A stretch of DNA of 50,806 nucleotides from a bacterium (GCA_027318865.1 DAHVOJ010000009.1:1-50806); one strand, 5' to 3'. Counted from the stretch's first letter, positions 18,703 through 28,402 are shown. Notes: a model not told the origin generated them from the sequence alone. Numbers and translations are program-made.

Positions 18703-19355
18703 CCTATATTTTTATTGAACGAACATTCCGGAATTGTTTTAAAGAATCGATTCCAGTAAATATCGAAATGATTTTTTGGATTCCACGAAAAATAAATAAT
18801 AAAAGCCTGTCCAATTATATCTTTATATGGAACAAAACCCCAATATCTCGAATCAAAACTGTTGTCCCTGTTGTCTCCCATAACGAAAAGCTCGTTTTGG
18901 GGAACGGTCACCGGCCCATAGTTATCTCTTGGAGAATTATAGGCGGGTAAAATTTTATTGGACGCCCATTTTGCATACTTACAGCTATAAATATGATTAT
19001 TAATATAAACCCTGTTGTCGATTATCTGAATTTTATCTCCGGGGGTACCGACTACCCTTTTAATAAAATCGATTCCCGGATGAAGATTGTATTTTTTTGC
19101 ATAAGGAAATTTAAATACTATTACTTGACCGGTTTCCGGATGGGATACGTGAATAACCGATTCCGTAAAAGGAATATGGATCCCGTATATAAACTTATTT
19201 GCAAGAATATGGTCTCCGGGTATAAGAGTCGGCTCCATAGAACCGGATGGTATTTTAAAAGCCTGAACGACGAATGTTCTGAATAATAACGCTATGATAA
19301 CGGCTATTACTATCGCTTTGAAATAATCCCATAATTTATGTTTTCTATCGCTCAT
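18699..19355 (-). CDS. lepB: Signal peptidase I
   Basis: 218 residues, one N-terminal membrane segment (about 11-31). The nucleophile Ser39 is in PSGSMEPTLIPGD and the general-base Lys99 in DFIKRVVGTPGDKI. Box E (GDNRDNSFDSRYWG) is present. It removes signal peptides from secreted proteins on the outer face of the inner membrane. It lies 92 bp after lepA, the classical lepA-lepB pairing, and is translationally coupled to pyrR by a 4-bp overlap, so secretion and pyrimidine genes share a transcript. Confidence 0.96.
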   Translation of the reverse strand: MSDRKHKLWDYFKAIVIAVIIALLFRTFVVQAFKIPSGSMEPTLIPGDHILANKFIYGIHIPFTESVIHVSHPETGQVIVFKFPYAKKYNLHPGIDFIKRVVGTPGDKIQIIDNRVYINNHIYSCKYAKWASNKILPAYNSPRDNYGPVTVPQNELFVMGDNRDNSFDSRYWGFVPYKDIIGQAFIIYFSWNPKNHFDIYWNRFFKTIPECSFNKNIG

Positions 19356-19447
19356 GTTTAAAGCTTATTTTGAAAATATTTTTAATTTTGTTAATTATAC
19401 CAGATTTTATTATAAAACAACAGTAAAAAAATAACAGTAAAATAGAA

Positions 19448-21253
19448 TTACACCTTTAATATCGATAAAAAAGCCTCCTGAGGAATTTCAACCGAACCGA
19501 TATTTTTCATTTTTTTCTTCCCTTCTTTCTGTTTTTCTAAAAGCTTTCTTTTTCTTGTAATATCGCCGCCGTAACACTTTGCAAGGACGTTCTTCCTTAA
19601 GGCCTTTATCTCTTCCCTTGCAATAATTTTCGAGCCGATTTGCGCCTGGAGAACCACTTCGAACATCTGCCTCGGTATCAAAGTTCTTAATTTTTCGACT
19701 ATATTTCTACCTCTTACGTAAGCCTTATCCTTATGGACTATCACGGACAGCGCATCTACAGGATCTTTATTGACCAATATCTCGAGTTTTACCATATCTG
19801 CGGGTCTATAGCCGCTGAATTCGTAATCAAAAGAAGCATATCCTTTTGACAGCGATTTAAGCTGGTCGTAAAAATCAAGCACTATTTCCGACAAAGGCAG
19901 TTCATAAACAAGCTGAACTCTGCTTTTCGTAATATATTTTAATTCGACCTGCCTCCCTCTTTTTTCTACGCAAAGATTTATGATTTTTCCCAAAAATTCC
20001 GAAGGAACGTAAATGTTTGCTTTAATAAAAGGTTCCTCGATATGTTCGACTTCCTGCATTGAAATTTCTTCCGACGGTGGAAATTTCATAGGATTAAGGG
20101 CCGATTTTACTTCTCCCTTAACGGTTATTATATTATAAAGAACGGTCGGAGAGGTAGATATCAGGCTTAAACCGTATTCGCGCTCAAGTCTTTCTACTAT
20201 TATTTCCATATGCAAAAGCCCAAGAAAACCGCATCTAAAGCCGAATCCGAGAGCGAGTGAATTTTCCGGCTCGTAGGAAAAAGAAGGATCGTTCAGCTTT
20301 AATTTTTCGATGGAATCTTTAAGCTCCGGATAATCGTCCGAATCTATAGGGTAAATACCGGCAAAGACCATAGGTTTAGGCTCTTTAAAATCAGGCAGCG
20401 GTTCTTTCGCAGGATTATTTCTAAGGGTTATAGTATCGCCTATTTTAAACCTTCCGGCATCTTTTATATTTGCTATAATAAATCCTACCTCTCCCGCACC
20501 CAGAGCTTCCAGTTCTTTCATGAAAGGATTATAAACGCCTACTTTCTGGACTTCGTATGAAAATCCCGAATTCATTAAAAGAATAGTATCTCCGGGAATT
20601 ACCCTGCCGTCGAATATTCTTATCAGCGCAACAACGCCCTGATAAGAATCAAACCACGAATCGAAAATAAGGGCTTTAAGCGGCGCAAGCGGATTTCCGC
20701 TAGGAAACGGAATTTTATTTATAACCGCTTCGAGTATTTCTTTTATTCCTATACCCTCTTTTGCGCTTGCTAAAATGGCGTCCCCGGCTTCGAGGCCGAC
20801 TACTTCTTCAATCTCTTTTTTAGTTTTTTCCGGATCGGCGCTGGGAAGGTCTATCTTATTAATTACCGGAACGACGGCTAAGTTCATATCCGAGGCTATA
20901 TAAACGTTTGCCAAGGTCTGAGCCTCAACTCCCTGCGTCGCATCAACCACTAATAAAGCACCCTCGCATGCGGCTAACGATTTCGACACTTCATAAGAAA
21001 AATCTACATGTCCCGGAGTATCGATAAGATTAAGGGTATAATCGACCCCGCCGTAATTGTAAGTCAGCCTTACGGTCTGGGCTTTGATAGTAATTCCCCT
21101 TTCCCGTTCAAGCTCCATATTATCTAAAAACTGGGAAACTTTTTCTCTTGCCGTGATTGCTCCGGTAAAGTCCAGAAACCTGTCTGCAAGCGTGGATTTT
21201 CCATGGTCGATATGCGCTATGATAGAAAAATTCCTGATATTTTTAATTTCCAT
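19448..21253 (-). CDS. lepA: Elongation factor 4 (LepA)
   Basis: 601 residues. G-domain motifs: [10 protein letters not shown] (G1), [12 protein letters not shown] (G3), INKIDLP (G4). EF-G-like domains II, III and V follow, with the LepA-specific C-terminal domain ([22 protein letters not shown]). It is a ribosome-binding GTPase that remodels stalled or mis-set ribosomes. The ATG is only 28 nt downstream of the mature rnpB end and has no obvious Shine-Dalgarno, and there is no terminator in between, so rnpB transcription probably reads into lepA. Confidence 0.98.
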   Translation of the reverse strand: MEIKNIRNFSIIAHIDHGKSTLADRFLDFTGAITAREKVSQFLDNMELERERGITIKAQTVRLTYNYGGVDYTLNLIDTPGHVDFSYEVSKSLAACEGALLVVDATQGVEAQTLANVYIASDMNLAVVPVINKIDLPSADPEKTKKEIEEVVGLEAGDAILASAKEGIGIKEILEAVINKIPFPSGNPLAPLKALIFDSWFDSYQGVVALIRIFDGRVIPGDTILLMNSGFSYEVQKVGVYNPFMKELEALGAGEVGFIIANIKDAGRFKIGDTITLRNNPAKEPLPDFKEPKPMVFAGIYPIDSDDYPELKDSIEKLKLNDPSFSYEPENSLALGFGFRCGFLGLLHMEIIVERLEREYGLSLISTSPTVLYNIITVKGEVKSALNPMKFPPSEEISMQEVEHIEEPFIKANIYVPSEFLGKIINLCVEKRGRQVELKYITKSRVQLVYELPLSEIVLDFYDQLKSLSKGYASFDYEFSGYRPADMVKLEILVNKDPVDALSVIVHKDKAYVRGRNIVEKLRTLIPRQMFEVVLQAQIGSKIIAREEIKALRKNVLAKCYGGDITRKRKLLEKQKEGKKKMKNIGSVEIPQEAFLSILKV

Positions 21254-21280
21254 CTGGATTTATAATGTTTATAGAATTAC

Positions 21281-21643
21281 AGCCGTAAGCAAAATCGTAA
21301 GCCGGGTTCTGTATATGCCGGTCATTTCTCTATGCGAACAACCCGAAGACCGTATAAGACGAGCAGCCTTAAGTCTTCCTATTTGTTCTTGCTCCTAACG
21401 GGGCTTGCCATAAACATTATTTACATAATGTTTAAGTGAGCTCTTACCTCGCTATTTCACCCTTACCGCGCTAATAACTTTAATTATTGAATTTTAATTA
21501 TTAATTAACGAGGCGGTATATTTTCTGTTGCGCTTTCCTTAAAGTTGCCTTCACCGGTATAAAACGGCGTTATGCTCTTTGGAGTCCGGACTTTCCTCGA
21601 AAGACTTAAAATCTTCCGCGACCGACCGCTTTTGCTTACGGCT
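21281..21643 (-). ncRNA. rnpB: RNase P RNA, bacterial type A
   Basis: On the minus strand the 5' part carries the conserved GAGGAAAGTCCGGACTCC block (about 21581-21598) and the 3' end carries ACAGAACCCGGCTTACG. The two ends pair over a perfect 13-bp P1 helix: GCCGTAAGCAAAA at the 5' end with TTTTGCTTACGGC at the 3' end (plus coordinates 21630-21642 and 21282-21294). It is the catalytic RNA that matures tRNA 5' ends. The ends given are those of P1, accurate to a few bases. It lies between rnhA and lepA on the same strand. Confidence 0.95.
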
Positions 21644-21651
21644 GAGAAAAC

Positions 21652-21680
21652 ATTTTAACAGCTTGATAATTGTTCGTCAA
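21652..21680 (-). promoter_or_regulatory. rnpB promoter inside the 3' end of rnhA
   Basis: The minus strand has TTGACG (21675-21680), 17 nt, then TAAAAT (21652-21657). The first start point would fall at about 21645-21643, exactly where the P1 helix of rnpB begins. The -10 box includes the TAA stop codon of rnhA. Confidence 0.75.
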
Positions 21681-22107
21681 TATATAACTTTTCCATATTC
21701 GTATCTATAGCGGAATTTGCCAGTTTATCGGCTTCTCTGTTAAGCGTTCTCGGAATATGCCTGAATTCCCAAACTGCATTTAAATTTTCAATCAGTTTCT
21801 TTGCTTGGCTATAAAGGGGTATAATATTAGGACTTTTTACGGAATAAACGCCGTTTATTTGATTCACTAAAAGTTGGGAATCCAATAAAAAAAGAATATT
21901 GAATATTCTATGCGTATCCGTTAATTTTGTTATATATTCGAGGGCGATAATAAGCGCTTTATATTCGGCTTCATTATTGGTTAAAATACCAAGATATTGT
22001 TTCAAGGAAATAGTCTTTTTATTATTCTCGAAGGTAATTAAAATCCCGGCTCCGGATTTTCCCGGATTCCCGCGGGATGCGCCGTCCGTGTAAACAGTTA
22101 AATTCAT
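21655..22107 (-). CDS. rnhA: Ribonuclease HI
   Basis: 150 residues. The four catalytic acids are in place: D8 (YTDGASRGNPG), E46 (NNEAEYKAL), D76 (LLDSQLL) and D127 (NREADKLAN). It cleaves the RNA strand of RNA-DNA hybrids. It lacks the basic handle region of E. coli RNase HI, as in the shorter RnhA/YpdQ-type branch. It overlaps the zinc-ribbon gene by 4 bp at its start, and its last codons double as the rnpB promoter. Confidence 0.93.
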   Translation of the reverse strand: MNLTVYTDGASRGNPGKSGAGILITFENNKKTISLKQYLGILTNNEAEYKALIIALEYITKLTDTHRIFNILFLLDSQLLVNQINGVYSVKSPNIIPLYSQAKKLIENLNAVWEFRHIPRTLNREADKLANSAIDTNMEKLYIDEQLSSC

Positions 22108-22889
22108 ACTTTATTATTGCTTTTTTTAGAATTTTTCCCTGCGGCGGCGGGCACAGATTCGGCATGGTCCGATTCCGGCAAAACGGCATCTATATAAAGT
22201 ATTCTAGAGCAAATAGGACACTGCATAAATACGTTTTCCGATATAAGTTCGTTAAACTGCTGCGGGGGGAGCATCCTGTAACATCCGGTACAGGCTCCGG
22301 ATTGCAATACCGGAGTAACCGCCGGCAACCCTTTTCTTATTTTTATAATTTCGTACACGTCTAAGTAGTTTTTTTTAATCTTATTTTTTGTAGTTTCTCT
22401 TCTTTTTAAATAATCATTTTTAGATATCTCAAATTCCTTCTCCATATCTTTAAACTCGGTGTTTTTCAAAGACAGAACGCCTTGCCGTCCTTCTATATCT
22501 TTTTGAATCAGTGCTATTTTGCCCTTTAAGGATTCTTTATTTTCCATTAATAACATTAATTCTTGCTCAGACTTCTTTTTTAAGGCTTCGGTATCTTTTA
22601 TGGATTTCTGGAGGGCGTTATATTCTTTATTGGTTTTAATAAGTTTCTGCGTGTCTTTCATTTTAATCATTTTATCGTCAAACATCTTAATATCGAGTTC
22701 CGTTGTCCCGAACTTTTTATTTAATTCCGTCAAATCTTCTTGTAATTTTCCTAATTCCGACTCCTTTAATTTAATACTATTCCGCAATTCTTCGATTTCA
22801 TTAAAAATTTTTTTAAGCGACTCCTCAAATTGTAATATATCTAAATCGATATTCTGAATGTCCATTATAAAAGAAATCTGTTCGTTCAA
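22104..22889 (-). CDS. Coiled-coil protein with C-terminal C4 zinc ribbon (CT398-like)
   Basis: 261 residues. Residues ~10-175 are a long charged coiled coil (repeated K/E/L heptads). The C-terminus has a four-cysteine ribbon, GACTGCYRML...MQCPICSRILY. This matches the CT398/COG1579 family, of unknown precise function, thought to interact with nucleic acid or flagellar/secretory components. It overlaps nif3 by 4 bp upstream and rnhA by 4 bp downstream, so the three are translationally coupled. The tail after the ribbon is low-complexity and Ala/Lys/Ser-rich. Confidence 0.85.
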   Translation of the reverse strand: MNEQISFIMDIQNIDLDILQFEESLKKIFNEIEELRNSIKLKESELGKLQEDLTELNKKFGTTELDIKMFDDKMIKMKDTQKLIKTNKEYNALQKSIKDTEALKKKSEQELMLLMENKESLKGKIALIQKDIEGRQGVLSLKNTEFKDMEKEFEISKNDYLKRRETTKNKIKKNYLDVYEIIKIRKGLPAVTPVLQSGACTGCYRMLPPQQFNELISENVFMQCPICSRILYIDAVLPESDHAESVPAAAGKNSKKSNNKV

Positions 22890-24019
22890 AATTCTCCTCC
22901 TTTATCTTTATATTTTTGAAACGGGTTGCTTTCACCCGTATTTTCGGCAACCGCAATATTTAAATTAAATTCTTTTTCTATAATGCCTTTCGTTATAGCG
23001 GCAAAATATTTTTCGGTATCGAAATGAGACATTTCTATTAAACATATTCCGCTTGAACCTGCCTTGATTGCGTCGCTATGCTTTAATTCCGACGATATTA
23101 ACAGGTCGCAGCCCGATTTTATTGCATTTTTCATAAAAGAAAAACCGCTTCCCGATACGACGGCAATTTTTTTTATTTTTTTGTTCAACCTTCCGCAATA
23201 ATTTATAAAAATAGGCGAAAACGTATTTTGTATTTTTTCCAAAAGATTGTCCAATCTTATAGCGCCGTCAAAATTACCCGTTGCGCCTATGCCCTCTTCT
23301 TTTGCGCCTCCGAAGTCATACAGAGGATAAATATCGAAGGCGGCTTCTTCATACGGATGAACTTTTTTCATTTCTTCGACGGCTTGCCCGATAAATCTTT
23401 CTTCAACTAAAAGTTCGACTTTAGATTCATCTACAAAAGATGTTTTGCCTGCTCCGCCTATAAAAGGATTTGAATCATCGAGCGGCTTAAAGGAACCCTT
23501 TCCCTTAGATTCAAAAGAACAGTTCTCATAATTTCCTATTTTTGGATTTCCGTATTTAAAAAGTGCGTTTCTTACCGTCTTTACATAGCCTTTAGGAATA
23601 AAAACCGATAATTTATAAAGATTCCTTTTCCCGGGTATTAAAGGCGAGATTTCTTTTGTATCAAGTTTATGCAGGATATAACGGCTCATCGAATACCCGG
23701 ATGAATCAAAATTTGTGTGCATAGCATAAACGCAAATTTTGTTTTTTATTAAAATTTCGATAAATTTTCCTGCGGCAGAATTAAAATCTAATGAGCGAAG
23801 AGGATGAAAGAATAGGGGATGATGTATTAAGATAAGATTAAAATTTGTTTTTAATGCTAAATCTATGGATTTTTTCGAGAGGTCTAACGATGTTATTATG
23901 CCTGCGACAGGCGTGCTTGAAAATTTTATTTGATAACCGGAATTATCCCACTCTTCCTGCAAATCGAGCGGTATCAGGTTTTCCAATTTACCTACTACAT
24001 CTTTTATTAATAATGACAT
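22886..24019 (-). CDS. Nif3-like dinuclear metal center protein
   Basis: 377 residues. Metal-binding segments typical of the family are seen: LILIHHPLFFHPLRSL near the N-terminus and SSELKHSDAIKA near the C-terminus. The middle ~110 residues (YKLSVFIPKGYVKTVRNALFKYG...HPYEEAAFDIYPL) are the PII-like insert of the longer Nif3/YqfO form. These proteins form hexamers with two metal ions per subunit and are often annotated as GTP cyclohydrolase I type 2, a function that is not firmly established. The open frame runs back to 24112, but those 31 codons are the tRNA gene, so ATG at 24019 is taken as the start. Confidence 0.92.
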   Translation of the reverse strand: MSLLIKDVVGKLENLIPLDLQEEWDNSGYQIKFSSTPVAGIITSLDLSKKSIDLALKTNFNLILIHHPLFFHPLRSLDFNSAAGKFIEILIKNKICVYAMHTNFDSSGYSMSRYILHKLDTKEISPLIPGKRNLYKLSVFIPKGYVKTVRNALFKYGNPKIGNYENCSFESKGKGSFKPLDDSNPFIGGAGKTSFVDESKVELLVEERFIGQAVEEMKKVHPYEEAAFDIYPLYDFGGAKEEGIGATGNFDGAIRLDNLLEKIQNTFSPIFINYCGRLNKKIKKIAVVSGSGFSFMKNAIKSGCDLLISSELKHSDAIKAGSSGICLIEMSHFDTEKYFAAITKGIIEKEFNLNIAVAENTGESNPFQKYKDKGGEF

Positions 24020-24027
24020 TTTTAAAA

Positions 24028-24103
24028 TGGTGGGCCCACCCGGGTTCGAACCAGGGACCAACCGGTTATGAGCCGGCCGCTCTACCAGCTGAGCTATAGG
24101 CCC
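24028..24103 (-). tRNA. tRNA with CAU anticodon, probably tRNA-Ile2 (lysidine type)
   Basis: The 76-nt gene folds as a full cloverleaf: acceptor GGGCCTA/TGGGCCC, D arm GCTC...GAGC, anticodon loop CTCATAA, T arm with TTCGAAC, discriminator A and an encoded CCA. The acceptor stem has C4-G69 and C5-G68, which are TilS (lysidine synthetase) determinants in E. coli and also occur in B. subtilis tRNA-Ile2, while elongator tRNA-Met differs there. I therefore favour tRNA-Ile2 reading AUA over tRNA-Met. It starts 8 bp after the rpoD stop and ends 8 bp before nif3, so it is probably cut out of their common transcript. Confidence 0.93.
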
Positions 24104-24111
24104 TAAATCCA

Positions 24112-26007
24112 CTACTTTACAAATGTTTTAAGCCTTTTGGAACGGCTCGGATGTCTGAGCTTCCTGAGGGCTTTTGCCTCAATCTGTCTTATTCTTTCTC
24201 TTGTGACTCCAAATTCTTGACCCACTTCTTCAAGAGTGTGGTCGGATTTGATTCCTATCCCGAACCTCATCCTTAAAACTTTTTCCTCTCTTTCCGTAAG
24301 AGACGCCAAAACTTTTCCGGTCTGCTCTTCGAGATCCGAGTTAATTGCCGCTTCTAAAGGCAGAACGGTTGCTTTGTCTTCTATGAAGTCGCCGAGATGG
24401 GTATCTTCTTCCTCCCCTATAGGCGTTTCTAAAGAAATAGGCTCTTTGGCTATCTTTAAAACCTTTCTGACTTTATCTATGGGAAGATCCATTCTTTCGG
24501 CAATTTCTTCCGGCACGGGCTCTCTTCCTATCTCCTGAACCAAAGCTCTCGAGGTTCTGATTAATTTATTTATAGTTTCTATCATATGAACGGGAATCCT
24601 GATAGTCCTTGCCTGATCGGCAATCGCTCTTGTTATAGCCTGCCTTATCCACCACGTAGCATAAGTAGAAAACTTATATCCTCTTTGATATTGAAATTTT
24701 TCGACCGCTTTCATAAGTCCGATATTGCCTTCTTGAATAAGATCTAGAAATTGAAGTCCCCTGTTTGAATATTTTTTTGCAATGGAAACGACGAGTCTTA
24801 AGTTTGCTTCTACTAACTCGGTTTTTGCGGCTTTTGATTTCTCTTCGCCTATCTTGATGGCTTCAACTATTTTTTTAAGCTCGCTCTTGGAAACCCCCAC
24901 TTCTTTTTCGGAAGCGGTTATCTTTGATTTATACTCGTTTATAAGTTTATTTATACTTTCTAAACGTTTATGTTCCTGAGATTTAGACTGTTCACTCCTT
25001 TCGTTTTTCTTTTTATAAGTAGATTCAAGCTCTCTAATGTTTTCTTCAAATTCGATTATTTTTATATTATGATTCTTCAACCTCATTATAACTTTGTCGG
25101 ATATTTTCTTTTTAAGTCTCAAATCCTTTATATAGTCCAGTATTTTTTTCTTTGTTTCCGCCGTTAAATTTTTATGTCCTACCCATAAAAATGCTTTTGA
25201 GACGCTGTTCGAGTCTATGTCTTCTATGTTGTCTTCCATATCGGATTCGTTCTCGCAAGAAATATCCTCCCGGACAGTTATTTTATCTTTTTTATGCTTT
25301 TTCGTAGAATTATCGGTTTTTGATTTACTCTCTGTATATTTTACCTCTTTTTTAATTTTTTCTATAATGGAAAGAAATCTGTCTTCGGCTTTCTCTATAT
25401 CTTTATCGCTCGGAAAATCAACGTCGTCGAAATCCGAAACTATGCCCGCAATATTTAATTCCTGTTTTTTTAGTTTTTCTCCTATAGATATAATCCATCT
25501 GATTAAAATATCGGAATTTAAAACGGAAGAAAAAATCTCTTCCTCGCCTTCTTCTATGCTTTTAGCTATTTCTATTTCTCTTTCGCGGGTGAGTAAAGAA
25601 ACGGACCCCATTTCCTTTAAATACATCCTTACGGGATCGTTTGTTTTAAGGGATAAATCCTCCTCCTCTCCCGATTCTTCATTGAATACTTCATCTTCTA
25701 CAAATTTTGAATGTCCCGATTTTACAAAAATAGAAGAATTTTCTCTGCCGATGTCTATATCTTTTTCCCCAAGCATGCTTATCAGATCGTCTATCTGGTC
25801 GGGAGAAACTATATCCTGCGGTAAAATATCGTTAAATTCGTCATAGCTCAGTCTGCCGACCAAACGCTCTTTTGTTTTTTCGATGCTTTTATTTAACACC
25901 TGCGTTTCTATTTTTTTTTCATTTTCTTTTACGTTAGAGGAAATATTAGGCTCAACCTTAGTTTTATTTTTATTTTTATTTTTATTTTTTATATTTTTTT
26001 TAGTCAT
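24112..26007 (-). CDS. rpoD: RNA polymerase primary sigma factor RpoD (sigma70)
   Basis: 631 residues. Region 1.1 ([15 protein letters not shown]...[12 protein letters not shown]) is followed by 1.2 ([32 protein letters not shown]), a long non-conserved insert with coiled-coil charge, region 2 ([35 protein letters not shown]...[15 protein letters not shown]), region 3, and region 4 with the -35 helix-turn-helix ([23 protein letters not shown]). It directs housekeeping transcription; the promoters noted here have matching TTGACA/TATAAT-like boxes. The N-terminal tail is a Lys/Asn repeat encoded by hexanucleotide repeats. It follows dnaG by 12 bp in the macromolecular synthesis block. Confidence 0.98.
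   Translation of the reverse strand: MTKKNIKNKNKNKNKTKVEPNISSNVKENEKKIETQVLNKSIEKTKERLVGRLSYDEFNDILPQDIVSPDQIDDLISMLGEKDIDIGRENSSIFVKSGHSKFVEDEVFNEESGEEEDLSLKTNDPVRMYLKEMGSVSLLTREREIEIAKSIEEGEEEIFSSVLNSDILIRWIISIGEKLKKQELNIAGIVSDFDDVDFPSDKDIEKAEDRFLSIIEKIKKEVKYTESKSKTDNSTKKHKKDKITVREDISCENESDMEDNIEDIDSNSVSKAFLWVGHKNLTAETKKKILDYIKDLRLKKKISDKVIMRLKNHNIKIIEFEENIRELESTYKKKNERSEQSKSQEHKRLESINKLINEYKSKITASEKEVGVSKSELKKIVEAIKIGEEKSKAAKTELVEANLRLVVSIAKKYSNRGLQFLDLIQEGNIGLMKAVEKFQYQRGYKFSTYATWWIRQAITRAIADQARTIRIPVHMIETINKLIRTSRALVQEIGREPVPEEIAERMDLPIDKVRKVLKIAKEPISLETPIGEEEDTHLGDFIEDKATVLPLEAAINSDLEEQTGKVLASLTEREEKVLRMRFGIGIKSDHTLEEVGQEFGVTRERIRQIEAKALRKLRHPSRSKRLKTFVK
25962..25989. repeat. Hexanucleotide AT repeat in the rpoD N-terminus
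   Basis: About four and a half units of TTTTTA encode the KNKNKNKNK tail of RpoD. An A8 run (T8 on plus, 25994-26001) lies directly after the start codon. Unit changes would keep the frame; A8 changes would not. Confidence 0.6.
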
Positions 26008-26019
26008 GATATATATTTA

Positions 26020-27891
26020 TCAATATCCGCAAATTTTTTTTTGAAATTCTTTAGAAATATATTTTAATCTGTTAAGTTCCTGAAATTTTATAATTTTCCC
26101 TTTTTCATCCAATAAGCCGCTTTTAATTTCGCCTAAAATCGATTTGCATGTTTTATCGATATTGTTAACTTTCAACTTTATAAGAAGTTTTTTAAAATCT
26201 TCCCTGCCGCTCTTATTCTCGGATAATAAACTTGAATAATAAATCCTGCTCCATTTCGGGCTATTTTCCGTTTTAGAAATTATTTCTTCAATTTTGCCGT
26301 TAATTTCATCTTCACCCATACCGCTTTTAAAAGCATTTTGTATCTCCGTAACGATAATAACCGCATTTTTATCGGAAAATTCACATATTATATCATCGCT
26401 TATATATTCTGTCAATAGCAAGTTGCAAAAAATTTTACCTATTATTATATCTTCGATACATAATTCTTCTTTTGCCGAATAAGCATTAGTTTCCTGCGGC
26501 AAAGCGCCGTGATTATCAAAATGCCGGCCGGCTTCCGCTGTTTTATAGGATTCAATATATTTTCTTATTACGTCTTCGTTCAATCCTAATCTGTTTGCCA
26601 GTATATTTATATAATGAGAGAGTATAATATTATTATTTATCCTTTTTAAAAAAGGAATTATGTCCTTTATTATCGACGCCTTTTCTTTTAATCTGCGCTC
26701 GTCGTCTTTATTATTGATTATACCTCTGTTTTTGTTTTTTTCAATATAATAATCAAGAGCAAACTCTATGGGGGGTTTTTTGTTTTCATTTATTAATTTA
26801 ATAAGACTGCCGCCTCCATATTTCCTAACATAACCGTCCGGGTCGTCCCCGCCCGTCAGACATACGGCGTAAATATTTTTATCGGGGCCGTCGATAAAAC
26901 TTTGGAATAATTCTAATCCCCTGTTTATAGCATTTATTCCCGCTTTATCGCCGTCATACAGCAATACAATCTCGTCGCATAACCTTGATAAGTTTAATAT
27001 ATGGCTTTTCGAAAGCGCCGTTCCCATCGTGGCAACCGTGTTTTTAATACCGTTTGCATAAAGCGTTATCATATCGAAATAACCTTCCACGACGATTACC
27101 GAGTTTTCTTTTTTAATAAAAGGGAGTGCTTTGTCTAAACCGTAAAGAGTATTATTTTTTACAAAAATTTCCGAATTGTTAGTATTTATATATTTAGGGA
27201 AATTTGAAGAAACTGCTTCCCCTTCCCGCGAAATAATTCTCGAAGCAAGAGCTACCGGATCCCCCGTTCTATCCATTATAGGAATAATGAGTTTATTGAC
27301 GAATCTGTCGGCATACGTTTTATTATAATCCTGCTTCTTGACTAACAGCCCTATATTCACGGCAATATCGAGATCCGTCTTGCCGTTGGCAAGAAGAGCA
27401 GTTAAACCGTTTCCAAATCCGGCATAACCTAATTTAAAATCTTTTGCGATGTTTTCGGTTATGCCCCTGTCGCTAAGATATTTAATTATATGTCTGCTGT
27501 TTGAAACATAAACAAAAAGATTCTCATAGTAAAAGTTTACCGCAAGATTTATAATCTTTTTCACGGGGCATTCGTCAGTCGATGCTTTACCTGCTTTATG
27601 AAATTTCGTATCTTCGAGCGGAATATTATATTTTTTCTTAAGATAAAGGATAACCTCCACGAAAGAATCGCCTTTAATATCTTTTAAAAATCCTATAACG
27701 TTCCCCCCCTTGCCGCATCCGAAACAGTAATATAAGCCTTTTGACTCGTTAACGGTAAAGGAGGGGGTATTCTCGGAGTGGAAAGGGCATAATCCGGTAT
27801 AATTCCTTCCGACTTTTTTAAGTTTGACGAAACCTGATATCTCTTCGACTATGTTTACGTAAGACAATACCGTTTCTATATTTCTGTCCAT
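26020..27891 (-). CDS. dnaG: DNA primase
   Basis: 623 residues. The N-terminal zinc ribbon has C35, H38, C56 and C59 (CPFHSENTPSF...YYCFGCGKGG). The TOPRIM core includes VVEGYFDMI and LLYDGDKAG with the metal-binding acids. The C-terminal ~180 residues are the helicase-binding domain. It makes RNA primers at the replication fork with DnaB. It lies between cvpA and rpoD, as in the rpsU-dnaG-rpoD operon of many bacteria. Confidence 0.97.
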   Translation of the reverse strand: MDRNIETVLSYVNIVEEISGFVKLKKVGRNYTGLCPFHSENTPSFTVNESKGLYYCFGCGKGGNVIGFLKDIKGDSFVEVILYLKKKYNIPLEDTKFHKAGKASTDECPVKKIINLAVNFYYENLFVYVSNSRHIIKYLSDRGITENIAKDFKLGYAGFGNGLTALLANGKTDLDIAVNIGLLVKKQDYNKTYADRFVNKLIIPIMDRTGDPVALASRIISREGEAVSSNFPKYINTNNSEIFVKNNTLYGLDKALPFIKKENSVIVVEGYFDMITLYANGIKNTVATMGTALSKSHILNLSRLCDEIVLLYDGDKAGINAINRGLELFQSFIDGPDKNIYAVCLTGGDDPDGYVRKYGGGSLIKLINENKKPPIEFALDYYIEKNKNRGIINNKDDERRLKEKASIIKDIIPFLKRINNNIILSHYINILANRLGLNEDVIRKYIESYKTAEAGRHFDNHGALPQETNAYSAKEELCIEDIIIGKIFCNLLLTEYISDDIICEFSDKNAVIIVTEIQNAFKSGMGEDEINGKIEEIISKTENSPKWSRIYYSSLLSENKSGREDFKKLLIKLKVNNIDKTCKSILGEIKSGLLDEKGKIIKFQELNRLKYISKEFQKKICGY

Positions 27892-27911
27892 AATTAATAA
27901 TTAAGAAGAAT

Positions 27912-28402
27912 TTAATAAAATCTGTCGAGATAAGGGGATAAAAATTTACCCGCTTTTATAAAATAAGGAATAAAACTTTTAGATTTATAAGAATTTAAAC
28001 GTTTATCGACCGCAGGTATAGAAAAAAGAAAATATAAAATTATGGCGAAAAATAAAAAAGCTTTAATTCCGGCAAAAAAAAACCGCCGAGCCTGTTGTAA
28101 AACCCCAACCGGATTAAATTTATAATTTTAGTAAGTATCAATGAAATTAAGGCAAAAATGATTATAATGAATAAAAACGCACCGGAAAAAATAATAATTT
28201 TCCCTGTCTCTTCGTTATGAATCCGCCGTGTAATATATTGAAAATAATATGAGTTATAGAACTTTGAACTGACGTAATACGCTCCAAAATAAGCAAAAAA
28301 AACTCCGAGCAAAGATATAGCCTCTTTTATAAAGCCTCTAAAAAAGCCTCTAATCATCACGGCTATAAAGAAAATTAAAAAGGCTATATCTAAGTAACTC
28401 AT
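27912..28402 (-). CDS. cvpA: CvpA-family membrane protein, frame interrupted at a T9 run
   Basis: The first frame (ATG at 28402) gives three hydrophobic segments (LDIAFLIFFIAVMIRGFFRGF, ISLLGVFFAYFGAYYV, IIIFSGAFLFIIIIFALISLI) and the CvpA hallmark RLGFYNRLGGF. It then passes a run of nine T (28074-28082, minus) and stops at 28040 after an unrelated LPELKLFYFSP. If one nucleotide is gained there, the frame continues as FAGIKAFLFFAIILYFLF...SPYLDRFY to a stop at 27912, giving 163 residues with the expected fourth membrane helix. CvpA proteins are inner-membrane proteins linked to colicin V export and envelope stress. The break may be an assembly error, programmed slippage or a real mutation. 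It lies between rpsU and dnaG. Confidence 0.8.

Noticed and set aside
24020-24112. N-terminal extension of the Nif3 protein
   Set aside because: These codons are the tRNA gene read as protein; the real start with family sequence is ATG 24019.
25217-25846. Plus-strand 209-residue Ser-rich open frame
   Set aside because: Antisense shadow of rpoD; its composition mirrors the Glu/Asp/Lys-rich coding strand.
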